Part shown: one piece after another, positions 9,601-19,645 of the stretch
Layout of the letters: the number at the start of each line of letters is the position of its first letter
How positions within the stretch are numbered: position 1 is the first letter of the stretch
Assembly: GCA_022925895.1 (NCBI GenBank)
Contig: JAKSYS010000137.1
Location: forward strand, 43,802 to 107,801
Direction of reading: 5' to 3'
Length of the DNA: 64,000 nucleotides
From: Fragilaria crotonensis
Taxonomy: Eukaryota; Bacillariophyta; Fragilariophyceae; Fragilariales; Fragilariaceae
Made by a program: the position numbers and the translations under genes
Notes under the pieces: generated by a model
The model's input: only the letters and a program-made list of their open reading frames with translations
What the model was told of the DNA's origin: nothing
The model's database searches: none

Positions 9601-10703
9601 ACGTTATCTGCTATGTCGATGATGTGGCGGTTACAATGGAGGAACCCAAACGGTTTATGGACGAGCTAGGGCTGCGATTCACTTTGAAAGAAGGGAGTGT
9701 GCAGGAACCAATACTGTATTTGGGTGCCGATGTTATGAAATGGTATATCGCTGAGTCAGACGAACCGGGAAAGGTTCGATGGGCATTGGCGTCTACGAAA
9801 TATACCAGGAGGGCAATCGCTGACCTTGAGACCGAACTAGATTCAATAGGAAAGCGACTTCCCACAAAGGTCGTTACTCCACTTGCCAGTGCTTACCGGC
9901 CGGAGTTGGACCAAACAACGGAGTTGAATGCCGAGAGGCAGAACTACTATCAGGGGCTGATAGGCATACTCCGTTGGATATGCGAACTCGGACGGCTCGA
10001 TATACTCATGCCGGTATCGATGATGTCTCGATATTTGGTGGCTGCTAGAAAAGGCCACTTGGATCAACTCTTTCATATCTTTGCGTATTTGAAGCGATAT
10101 GATTCGTCGACGATGGTCTTTGACGATACGGAACCTGCCTTTGATGAGAGGAGGTTTAAGGTTTGTGATTGGAGTGAATACTATCCTGGGGCTACGGAAG
10201 CTTTGCCTCCGGATATGCCGACACCCCGAGGACGTTCCTTTGTGATGTCTTGCTTCGTTGATGCAGACCATGCGGGGTGCAGAGTTACGAGGCGATCGCA
10301 CACGGGTGTGATCATCTTCGTTAATCGAGCTCCAATATTGTGGTATTCAAAAAGACAGAATACGGTAGAGTCCTCAACTTTCGGATCGGAGTTTGTTGCA
10401 ATGCGGATTGCAATCGAAATGATTGAAGGACTACGTTATAAGCTGCGGATGATGGGTGTAGGGATCGATGGGCCATGCAATGTGTTTTGCGATAACAATG
10501 CAGTGGTGCTGAATTCAGCTAACCCGGAATCCGTGTTGAAGAAGAAGCATGCGGCTATCAATTATCATCGGGCGCGAGAGGCAATCGCTGCGGGAGTGAT
10601 TAGAGTTGCAAAGGAAGACACGGCGACGAATATTGCCGATTTGTTGACGAAATGTTTGCCTGGTCCGACCTTACGCGAGCATGCGGGTCGGATATTATGG
10701 TGA
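6621..10703 (+). CDS. Copia Pol: protease, integrase, chromodomain-like, RT, RNase H
   Basis: This ORF has 1360 residues. The aspartic protease has ELDTHADTC with D25. The integrase shows D322, D378 and E413, a DD35E spacing normal for Copia. GWRLLVEWKDGTTTWVPL (about residues 722-739) with the following helix resembles a chromodomain or related SH3-like fold. RT has ADIQNAYLNAP, YGLRSSGKSF and CYVDDV (DD at 1000-1001). RNase H has FVDADHAG and SKRQNTVESSTFGSEF, ending with NIADLLTKCLPG. The frame remains open upstream to 6231, so the annotated ATG is probably internal to a Gag-Pol polyprotein. All catalytic residues are present, so the copy could be active. Confidence 0.93.
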   Translation: MMVSRRVVMDSSQFAVTGEGRMELDTHADTCVAGSNTVVLDLTGKVASVSPFCDSEFRALEDIPIATVATAYDCPSTGKTYILVINEALYFGDKMKHSLLCPNQLRAHGLKVHDCPRQYDSDSTHSIHIPESDLTIPLTLRGVISGFITRVPTTAELEDLARHVELTSDEEWEPYASAFSSAEEERDTYWKERDLSSTSVIPKGEGADYDTSVELAIAESNDLADRLIASVRIDLVGDDPVRSAGAFELRSVEAVVRDGTRSVITPEDVAKRWNIGLSTATKTLQVTTQLGVRTLKYPAQRRFRTAMPHLRYPRLKGTFYADTLFFTMKSVRGFKCAHLIGNGLGFARFTPMELKSDAHLSLTSFIQQHGVMENLVVDNDPTMAYKEWRKTVREFRIDQRMTEPYSPWQNRAELDVREIKRSIRRFTKRSGSPKRLWCFLGELVATLRGLTAYETPKLQGRCATEHALGYTPDISPWVQHAWYENVWYRDADGESRIGKWLGLATNIGGGDCFWILPLSARPIARSTVWSITRDELAGDAVRRAIESLDLSIRDKIGDSVEDGIAQENVGALPVNGDLLEDLDDDAAFDEEPGVPEMDEYTPETFDGYLTASVMLPRGDEVLKAQVVARKRDINGNPIGKANSNPILDTREYVVEFEDGTSEVYAANMIAENMYAQVDKEGKAHTLISDIVDHESDERAMKVADGTFVDKQGRQRPRITTQGWRLLVEWKDGTTTWVPLKDLKESFPIEVAEYAVANKISDQPAFKWWVDETLRKRHRIIKKVKSAKYWKRTHKFGIRLPHSVEEALRFDEETGTDFWRKAIEKEMRNVLPAFEFRDDDKMPIGYECIRCHMVFDVKIGDLTRKARFCANGNETDPPKDSTFSTVVSRDTVRLFFLMAALHDTDILSADIQNAYLNAPARERLYTIAGKEFGPKNEGRPVMIVRALYGLRSSGKSFRDFLANNLREMGYVSTKADPDLWMMPDTKTDGTEYYRYVICYVDDVAVTMEEPKRFMDELGLRFTLKEGSVQEPILYLGADVMKWYIAESDEPGKVRWALASTKYTRRAIADLETELDSIGKRLPTKVVTPLASAYRPELDQTTELNAERQNYYQGLIGILRWICELGRLDILMPVSMMSRYLVAARKGHLDQLFHIFAYLKRYDSSTMVFDDTEPAFDERRFKVCDWSEYYPGATEALPPDMPTPRGRSFVMSCFVDADHAGCRVTRRSHTGVIIFVNRAPILWYSKRQNTVESSTFGSEFVAMRIAIEMIEGLRYKLRMMGVGIDGPCNVFCDNNAVVLNSANPESVLKKKHAAINYHRAREAIAAGVIRVAKEDTATNIADLLTKCLPGPTLREHAGRILW

Positions 10704-10706
10704 CGA

Positions 10707-10733
10707 TGTGCTTCGGCACAACCCCTTTTTTTT
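10707..10733 (+). other. Hairpin with UUCG loop and T-run directly after pol
   Basis: Three bases after the pol stop, TGTGC-TTCG-GCACA forms a 5-bp stem with a UUCG tetraloop, followed within six bases by a run of eight T. It looks like a bacterial intrinsic terminator, but in a eukaryotic element it more likely affects RNA structure or stability. Confidence 0.5.
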
Positions 10734-10827
10734 ATTTTAATACCGAGGTTCCCAAAATGGTGCCTCAGGCCTCTGTTGGGTGATGATTGTTCCGAGGCAA
10801 ATCGACCCGCGTACCACGTATCAATTT

Positions 10828-10835
10828 GTGGGGAC
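10828..10835 (+). other. Candidate polypurine tract
   Basis: The bases GTGGGGAC lie directly in front of the 3' LTR, where the plus-strand primer site is expected. The tract is short and ends in a C. Confidence 0.5.
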
Positions 10836-11065
10836 TGTTAAGTTTGGCTCGTGCTATCGTGTTTTCAGGCTACTGTTTATGCACATATGCATGACCGTAG
10901 TGGACATGTCCATACGGTAGCAGTGTACAGTAGAGAAGCTCGATATCATACGTTTATATTCTTGTAATCCTATTCTAATATCACCAACATGCTGCCCCTT
11001 CGGGGCATGATCGCCTTGCGAAAGGTTCCGAACAGATTATAGTACTGCACGGGTAGAAGTTAACA
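10836..11065 (+). repeat. 3' LTR
   Basis: This 230-bp copy of the LTR at 4299-4528 shows no difference on reading. Host sequence resumes with ATACAATTAC. Confidence 0.93.
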
Positions 11066-13114
11066 ATACAATTACAATCCTATGCATCTATGAGAGGCAT
11101 TCTTGAATCGATCCCGGTCGGTCATTCTCGGAAAGACATTTCAATGCAAAAGAAAAGGTTCGGGAGCCTATTATTGCACATTTGACGGGTCCATACCGTA
11201 TAGCGTGTACAGTACTGTCTTCAGAACCGGGCAACACATGTACTATGTCATGACGATTCATTCAACAACTGACCTACAGGGAGTCAATTGTCTCCCTTTC
11301 CTCGCCTTCAATTGTTACCAACACAATTTCTCTTGTTTCTCACTGTAAAATGAGAAAAACCTTTCACTCCTCATTCCAACTATCCTATTAAAAGCAAGCT
11401 TTGTTTTGAATCTCTGTAGCAGCAGCAGTTCATCAGTCATAACACCATCTGAATTCAAACAACTGCATCTATTTTACTACCCCATCAAGCAACTCAACAA
11501 AATTCTCATTTGCTACATCCCATCCTTCACTTCTTTCACTTTTTAATCACAATTGTCAGGGGCGTTCTTCACTCAGCAATATTCCCATAGGATGCTGGTA
11601 GGATTGTGGGAGGCAACGCCGTTGACAACACCATTATATTGCTCAATTTTTTATCCTACTACTCCCTTCTCAACTCAGTTTTCCCTCCTCTCATCCAACT
11701 TAATTTTCTAAGGAAAACAACCTCGTTTCTACCTAGTTTAAAGTCTATCATGCGTGAAGAAGAATTCGTGTTTCATTATGATGGGCACCTATGTAAAAAG
11801 CAAATACGATGCTTCCAAATGTACATCTACAGATATTTTAAAAAAAAGATGCAGGGCAATATGAAGACGTCACCTTGTATGTGATAGGATAAAAAATGCC
11901 TCCAGGCTCCAGGCCTGTTTCACCCTACCATAGGATGCAAAATTGCCACCTACCATCTTTTCCAGTTTTTTACAGTCGAATAACATTCAACAACGAATAT
12001 GACCGAAAAATCATCCTACCATCCGACCCAAAAATTGCCGCGTTAAGAATGCCCTTCAAACTTCAAAGTAGTACTGGGAGTACGTTTACAAGCACATAGT
12101 AACCTTAATCTTAGATGTTTCCCAAAGTGACTGGTGATCACCATGATGAGAAAACTTCAATTACTCAGACAGTCATCCATCACCCACCTTCTGTGCTGTA
12201 TTCAAAAGCACACCCTTCTATTTTGTCATATGCTATCTTGGATTATGTGTGTGATACTTGTGGCTGGGTTAAACATGTACTCCGAGTACGTAGTAGCTAA
12301 GGACTATGCAAGTAGCCTTGTACTAGCCATTCCAGGTTGTACCAAGTCATGTTGTATGCAAAATGATTCACTCACAAAGCATTGGGCCCTGTCTGAAACA
12401 CTGCATCTACTTTCTTTTCTATCCTTCATCAAGTCCCTCTGCATTGAAGGACCACCGTTGCAACATGATATGTCTTGATACAAAGGGGGTTCTGCTGATC
12501 ACAATCACAGACCTACAAACCTACGTACAATCAACCTGCACTTTTGCAGGTGACCAAAAATCTTTGACTTTGCTGCAATCAACATCAGCACCTTGCAGTG
12601 TTCCAGCATCACAATGGCCTGTTGCACATGATGAACCATCAGGCAGGTTAAGAACAGAAAAACAATAATGGAATATTGGTTTTTGTACACCTGTTTGGTG
12701 AAGTACGCTTGACATCAGGTTGTCAATTGGACTAACAACATGTCAAACACTTGGTCCAGTTAGTTACACTCATTCACTCATGTAACAACCACTCAATGAA
12801 TCCCACTCACAGGCTGACCCCGGTACTCGCCAAATTTGTTGCTATGCTTAGTAGCAGCAGCTACTAACAACGAAAAGAAGTGATTCATGTCCACCAAGAA
12901 GTGTTCAACAGGGGGAACAAAGAGGAGAGAGTGAGTTAGAAAAGAACATGCCATTGTATGGTGATGTGGGATAGGAAGAATGACCTACAGGAGTCCAAGC
13001 CCCACGGAGCCAGCTTGTTGAAGCAATGCTAAACAAAAACGCCTTCTAGAGGAAAGCAACGGTAATGCGTAATGCCAAACAAGTCTTCTTTACCAAATAA
13101 AGACACCTACTAGA
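11066..13114. other. Gene-free stretch
   Basis: Only short ORFs without recognisable domains or coding-like composition are present. The DNA is AT-rich with CA/TG-rich text similar to that of 47-48 kb and 59-63 kb, which suggests old decayed repeats. Just before the element at 13115 lies a segment (about 13049-13101) that recurs in direct orientation at about 13824-13871. Confidence 0.5.
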
Positions 13115-13821
13115 GTGTCTACAGGTCCGACGGGGTTAATTGACCCCATTTGGTGTTAATCAACCCTGTATTTGCCAATCTCGGATATGCTTCCACTTAT
13201 CTTGTCCTATGTCTGTTGGACTCCATCTTGGCCTATCTCCTTGGAACACTGACATGCTTGGCCTAAATAGGCAATTGAGTTAGTTGTTATTCAATTAATA
13301 AACGCAATATTGAGCTAAAAACATGCATGTATTTCATTGTTCATTTTTGACCATGACATCACATTGTCCACAGCTCACGATGTTCAAATCCAATTTAGCT
13401 CAAAAGTGGCAGTAATGATACTCCAAAAAATAGTCGAACGTTGGCCACTCAGCATGTTTGTCTCAAAGCCTCAATTTGGCATTGCAGAATTGAATGAAAA
13501 TGGACTTGAAAAAAACTGTTTTGATATTGCGTAGAACATCTACCACACACTGCGCATGATTGCCTATCTGTAGTCAGAGACTGATTGGGGGATAAAAATG
13601 AAGTATTGCATTTTTTCACATCCCTGACTTCCACAGGAAACAAAGAACAAGGAAAATGGATCAAATGAATGCAGAAAAGTGTTGTTATCTTATCACATTG
13701 ATTACTGCAACTGGAGCATTATTTCCAGTGGCCCATAATATGAAATGTACAGAAAAGCATCTTGCATCACGTACAAAAATGATGGGGTTGATTAACCCCA
13801 TGTTCCCGGACCTGTAGACAC
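13115..13821. mobile_element. Short non-autonomous inverted-repeat element (MITE-like)
   Basis: GTGTCTACAGGTCCG at 13115-13129 recurs as an exact reverse complement at 13807-13821. Inside each copy follows a similar GGGGTTAAT/ACCCCAT tract. The 707-bp interior has no convincing ORF. The element is flanked by an imperfect ~50-bp direct repeat (about 13049-13101 and 13824-13871, ...AAAGCAACGGTAAT.../...AAAGCAACAGTAAT...). A related end sequence occurs at 58155 beside a piggyBac-like relic, so this may be a non-autonomous relative of that family. The family is otherwise unassigned. Confidence 0.6.
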
Positions 13822-15328
13822 TAGATGAAAGCAACAGTAATTCCAAGCAAATCTTCTTTACTAATTATGAAGGGTAAATCAAAGCCTTTAGAGGCAATGG
13901 CAATGAGATTAATCCTTGCCAAGTATGAATGAAAGCAATAAAGAAATGGAATATTTGCTCCGACAATACTGTTGGACACGGAGCTCGCACACGTTCCACC
14001 GCTACCGTGCGGATGACGGTAAACAAATGTTGACTTCGACAGTGTTGTTAGGATTACAAGTACTGTAGTACCACGTACCATATAGTAACTACGTCATTAG
14101 AAACTGTTACGAACCGTGTGGCTCTTCCTGCGGGATCATGAGAAGGCGTCAAAAGAGTGTGAATCTTCTGGATTTTGGTAATTACTTGTTACTTGTGAAC
14201 ATGGTTTCAGGTTTCACAGCAGAGTAAGCTGAGCCAAGGTGCGTGTGGTATTAGACCTGGCTTACAAGTGTCCTTTCCTCCGTAAAAAGTAAAAATGCAA
14301 TTTCAAGACTCCTGCTCCGGACTCAGAAGTCGAGACTACTTCCACAGCGACATCAGGAACATCCGAAGAGTTCCTTCAACGTGACTCATTACCAGACTGA
14401 CGTTGTAGGATTTCACCAACGGCTTAAATGACTGAAATTGTAATCGAGCTGGATTGGCCGAACCTATTCCTTGTTACTTGTGTCCTCAAAAATGACGCCA
14501 CTTTGACACTTCTTCCGGCAGCTGTAATATGTTGGTCCAAAAAGTGTTCGTTTCCAATGAATATATCATATTAGAGACTGTGGCGGATAAATCAATACTC
14601 GTACACTCCTACTGGCGTATTGAAGTGGACGGTATCTGCATGATGCATACAGTACCGTACAATCAAGAAATATTTATACAGGTATGTACTCGGAGCTCGG
14701 AGTACTCGAGTACCGGGTAGTAAACTTTTGGAGTTGGCGTTATCCATAGTGAAAGTGTCTGGTATTGTACTTGTACCTTGTACTTGTACTCAGTCTTGGA
14801 CTACAAGTACTTATTGCATCACACCCTATACGTCCGAGTGTATATATATATGTATATGCATATACGAAATACGCACAGACCTCATACGAGCCAAATTTCT
14901 CGTGACGACGAACAGACCCGTAGTACAACTACCACACTAACACTATGATAGTTACTGATGGACGTCTGAGGTCCTCCTCAGCACGTCTGCCGCTTCCTCA
15001 GTAGTACAGAAGTACTGGGTTGCTCATAAAAAAGGGTTCGCGAAGCGGGAACTTTCAGTTGCAATTTCATGCGAAAGGATTCGATTCTTTAATTCCTCTG
15101 AGTTTATCAACGAAGTTGACATCATGTCTCGATCGGACTCAACTGATTGGCCATACCGGAGCCAAGAATTGCAGTTTCTGTTTTGCCGTGATCCAGGTAG
15201 ATTCCTATCAATGACTCGAGGTTCTCACAAATCCAGCGAACCTGAGCAAATCCTGAGCTTGTGACCACTACGCCTGATTCAACTTCGCATTACGAAGCCG
15301 ATCACAAATAAAAATTGAATAATTCGCG
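13822..15328. other. Gene-free stretch
   Basis: No ORF has domain support. The part around 14690-14810 is rich in GTAC-containing palindromes (for example GAGTACTCGAGTACC). Confidence 0.5.
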
Positions 15329-15803
15329 ATGATTCAGCAAGACAACACGACGACGAAGCACAACGCAGTCCTCATCGAACCTGACATGAATGAGCAGCCA
15401 CCATGTAAGAAGCTCAAGACTTGCGCACAGAATGACTTGGCTGAAGCGCTACTTGACCTGAGGAAGTGTACTTCCTCCCGTGGGAACCTCTCTTCCGTCC
15501 TTCATTATCGTTACCCTATGGTACTCCTGGAGGAAGCGCTCAGTTCATGTCGTGTGATGATTCAACACCTATCTCAGATGATGAAGAAGATTCATCTTCA
15601 ATCACGCCTTTCCGTCGCGCGCCGCCGCCAAATCAAGGAGCAGATTCGAAACCACAGGAAGGCTTTCATCAAGTTTCAATCTGCCGTTTTGCCGCGCGCT
15701 TCCAATTGACGACCTCTCCCACCTGCGCCGCGTTTCCTCGATGCGCTCCTGCTCAGGCTCTGAATACTTCCACTACATCACCCTGAATAACAGGAATCGT
15801 TGA
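15329..15803 (+). pseudogene. Small unknown gene read across three frames
   Basis: Three consecutive segments each look coding but lie in successive frames. The first starts at ATG 15329 (MIQQDNTTTKHNAV...) and runs to about 15465. The second (...CDDSTPISDDEEDSSS..., with TPFRRAPPP) runs to about 15690. The third (LPIDDLSHLRRVSSMRS...) ends at TGA 15801-15803. Each switch is -1, as expected if one base were missing. The product would be ~158 residues, with an acidic Ser-rich middle and a Pro/Arg patch, and no family recognised. It may be a decaying gene, or an intact gene with two assembly deletions. Confidence 0.5.
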
Positions 15804-18430
15804 CGAATCTTGGAGTTGGGAGATATCCGCATGACTGTCATTGCCCTCCTTTCTCGAATATGTCATCATCAAGAATGCTATGCATCGCACTTGCTATCTA
15901 ACCTAGAATAGAAATACAACGCTTGAAGCAATGGCTTTCATTATTATCTTAGACGAAACAACTAAAGTATGAGCGAAACGTGCATATTCGCGGATGAGTG
16001 TACCTGTACCATGTCGCAGATTGTGTCAACTGATTGATGGCTGCTGATCCCGCCCAGGAAATGAAGATTCAGGCTTTGAATCTTCCACGTAACACTTGGC
16101 CATGACTCCTGGTTTCCGTGAGGTGCCAAGAACTTGGGTGCCGGAAGGAACACTTCCGCATCGCCAGAGGCTTGGCGAGTTTATTGTACGAAAGCCAATG
16201 GTAATTACACAATTTAAGTCCTCTGGTGGTCCGATACCAGATGCATAAGGTGGTTGGTATGCGTACCTGGTAGTGCATTACGCACAAACCACATCATCCT
16301 CACATGTTTGGGTCCCATAGAGTGCCCTGTACGTTGCGAGTTTCATGTTTGATGCTTGATCTCATTCTTCGCGTATGCATAACAGGTTTGTCAGAGGTTG
16401 AGAATGCCTGCCTGGTGAAAGTGCAGAGCGCAGTCACTCGAATGCATGGTTCACGACTCACGACCACATCAGGACCAATACCGCATTGCTCGCTTTGGTG
16501 TTCAAACATATGACATGTTCATATGACATCTTTCGCTCGTACTTCAAGTACTTTGTACTCGTACTCCGAGTACACTTCGTACCTGTTAGCTTGTGGTACT
16601 ACGGAGTCTGGAGTAGCCTACTGTACTGGTACTGGTACTTGTACTTGGTACTAAATGGTACTACCGTACTAGGTAGTCATCTATGATATAATTGTTGGCT
16701 TGGACCTCGGACTCCAGTCGAACACTTCTACATATATGCATATGTTCTCTATTTGTTATTTATACAATACCAGGTGCGTCACACATTCGTACCCTGTGGC
16801 GTTTGGTCTGTGGTCTGTGGTATGCACGTCATCGCTTTGACGTCATCCCGCTACGTGTCTGCAGTACGGAATACCAGAATCGTATTACCAGTTACATGAC
16901 ACGTAGGAATATCTACTGTGTACTGTACCTCATAAATGGTTTGGAGCTTGGAGTCTGTATGTACATACGAACATTCGAGTCCCTCGGTACACGATGTACG
17001 ATTCACTTCGAATCCGACGACAACCTCAATTCAAATCCAATCGAGATATTGCACCAGGAAAACATTCCTTGCCATATGGAGCTCAGGTGTTTGCAGGGAG
17101 TGACAATCACTTGAGAGGCCTGTTTGCTGATAATGACATTAAAGACAGAGGTTCGGCAGCTTTGGCAGTCACCAAACTTACACTATTGAGCAGGATCTCT
17201 CATTTTATTTAGGCAAAATGAAACCTTATCTTTTCAATGATTTCAAGAAATTGTTATGACAGTTCAACTGCTACTTTCTTCAAGCCATAAGCATTACGTG
17301 ATGATGTTATTTATGGCTGGCAGTATGTGTAGCACATATTTTTACCTGAAAGCATCATCCCTACGCCGGTACCGGTATGCCGTATTGCAACTCACAAGTT
17401 TTTAAAACTAAGGTTGCTTTGATGACGGCAACTAACAACTAGTAGAACATGATCACCAAATTACAGGGTAAAGCCAGCCACTAGGTTAGCATTCCAAGGA
17501 TATATTGAACCTCGATCTCAATTGTATTGTCAGGGAACTGGGAGGTGTCAAAACCAAAAATGGCAGAAGAATTCCATATGGAAGCATCGCTGCAATAGTG
17601 TGGAAAATGCTACATATACATTTGTGGTTGATGATGGAAATGATTCAGAAAAAATTGAGAAAGCAAATAAAAGCTCGTCAACTTGATGATTGTACTCATT
17701 GATGCTGGGACAAGATTACTAATGAGGACATTGCAATTTTGACGCTGCGACCAGAGCTACACACGGCTGATGACAAGGTTGACAGCTCACAACGTGATGA
17801 TGGCTCACACCATGCAGAAGAGCCAATCTGCCCATCAGGAATCCGAGGGCAAAGGAAGGTAGGTGGGGGCTGAAGTAGTCAGCTCCTTCGTTGACTAGGC
17901 CAGTAAAATCGAGAATCATCCGTATTCACCCCTAGTAGAGATGATCTGGCTGGCTGCAGTAGAAATAGCAGCGAGGGCAATCATAATGTGGAGCGTAGGA
18001 AGGACGAGTCCCACATATCCCATATCCCATGCCACGCCACACGCCACACGCCACACGCCACATGCACATGTCGCCATGTCGCATGTCCGCATGTCGAATG
18101 TCGCATGTACCACAATAACCTAAAAATAGAGTTGAGTCACGAATGAAGGATCTTCTCTATATGCGATACAAGTATAAACATAGTAGTGAGACAGGGTTTA
18201 GTAAAACAGTACTGAGACGAATTCTGCCGGAGCCTGGAAAAGCATAACCATACACTAATACTTTCATTTTCGTCACGTTAGCACTGATTCCTCTTTTGAT
18301 TTGGTATGGGGGTTGACGTGGGTATAATTGGATAAGTTGACGTGGCTCAGATCTTACAGTGCAGTGAAGTGCAGTGAATTCAGACGCCAGCGAGGACCGG
18401 AATTTTACATAAATTGGTGCACGCTTCATC
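15804..18430. other. Gene-free stretch with GTAC-rich and CATGTC-rich tracts
   Basis: No supported gene. Around 16530-16680 the DNA is dense in GTAC (GTACTCGTACTCCGAGTAC and variants). Around 18020-18110 there is a run of CACGCCACA and CATGTCGCATGTC units. Short ORFs here look accidental. Confidence 0.5.
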
Positions 18431-19066
18431 ATGTCCGCGAAGCGGAACGCAACCACACAATCAGGAAAGTCTGCACTGAAGAAGCAAGCAGGAAGACCTG
18501 CAAAGAAACATTGCATAGATGATGCAGTGCGAATGGTAAGGGGCTTTGTTTGAGAAACGTGGGCTCAGTGTATGCCTTTTTTTGGGAGATGTCGATATGA
18601 ATTGAATTTCAAAGTTTGTGTAGAATTCTACTGACAATTTGTACTGGGAAATCCTTGACAGGTGATCGACAAAGATCTGCATTATGATGAAGCAATCTGG
18701 GCTTGTCGTTTGTTTGACACCCTTACCAGACAAACTCCTAGGTACCGTGTGAGGAAGGAACTGGAACAGAGGATACAAGAGGAGTATGAAAAAGTGGCAA
18801 TGTATGTTGCGATTTGCGAAAGAGAGCGATGAAGAGGAGGTGGACGCTTGCAACGGATGGACAGTTGCAACAGAGAAACTTGTATTGCCATCGACCACCA
18901 CGCCAACGACAAATTCTACGTTGTCAGAAGCAGGATCAAGCAACATAACTTCAGCTAGTGGAAGGAGCAAATGCAAAACTTGAAGAAAAAGGAGGCCATC
19001 ATTGCAAAATTGGCGGCAATGGAAAGGGACTGGACAACATATTTCCCGGCACCAACAGAAGTTTAA
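18431..19066 (+). pseudogene. Broken gene with one clear intron, unknown function
   Basis: ATG 18431 opens a basic N-terminus (MSAKRNATTQSGKSALKK...). A GT-AG intron at 18536-18661 (GTAAGG...TTGACAG) joins codons cleanly to VIDKDLHYDEAIWACRL..., which stops at 18832. Further coding-like text follows in other frames: an acidic/Thr-rich part (to 18983) and a final AKLAAMERDWTTYFPAPTEV ending at TAA 19064-19066. An optional second intron (GTATGT to ATGGACAG, about 18802-18863) would rescue part of it. The final motif resembles the end of the transposase at 38600 (AKLATLPNSWTTYIP), so this may be a transposon-derived relic. Confidence 0.45.
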
Positions 19067-19645
19067 AGGCTCAGTCCTATTAATACAGTAGTTCTTAACA
19101 CATTTAGATCATTTGGAATCAAATCCTTCATCATCTTCCTGTTCATTCTGCATCATCATGGTCGGAATTGAATTAATGCATAATTTTGCAGTCCCATCTC
19201 GTCTTATTTGTATGGGAGTCTCATTTTTATGTTCTCTAAATCCGGGTTCCAAAGCAGCCGACTAAACGTAACTTCACCAATAACCGTACTTCTTCAAATC
19301 TTCTTGATTTAATCTGTTCACGGGATAATGCTCTTTCATTTGGTATGTCTTAGGCCGGAGCTTTCAGCCACAAAACGTTTTCCCAAACGAGCATGCACGT
19401 TTTGTCTTTGCGGAAACTCAAAAATGGTCCTTGCAGTCATACTCCTAGAATTAATTACAAAGCAGACGACTTGGACTGCTATTTATGTTTTACATATTGG
19501 CATGTATAAGAGTATTAGAAATTTGGCGTTGAATCGATTTCAGTACAAAAGATACTAAAGTTATCATGTGGTTCAGTAGAGCTTTATTGACAGAATCTTC
19601 GACACATCATGCAAGTATCATACGTCGAAGAACAAAATTTCCGCC

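Larger units (their letters stand above)
4299..11065 (+). mobile_element. Complete CoDi-like Ty1/copia LTR retrotransposon (6.77 kb)
   Basis: Two 230-bp direct repeats with TGTTAA...TTAACA ends bound a gag-like ORF and a Pol ORF in the order protease, integrase, chromodomain-like module, RT, RNase H. The two LTRs look identical over their whole length, which points to a recent insertion. The bases ATAC lie directly before the 5' LTR (4295-4298) and directly after the 3' LTR (11066-11069), a likely target duplication of 4 bases. The RNase H motif SKRQNTVESSTFGSEF and the protease motif ELDTHADTCVAG match diatom CoDi-type Copia elements as I know them; the sub-lineage is not determined. Confidence 0.93.

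Noticed and set aside
11606-12668. Several 60-115 codon frames
   Set aside because: No domains, no consistent frame and AT-rich low-complexity composition; they look accidental.
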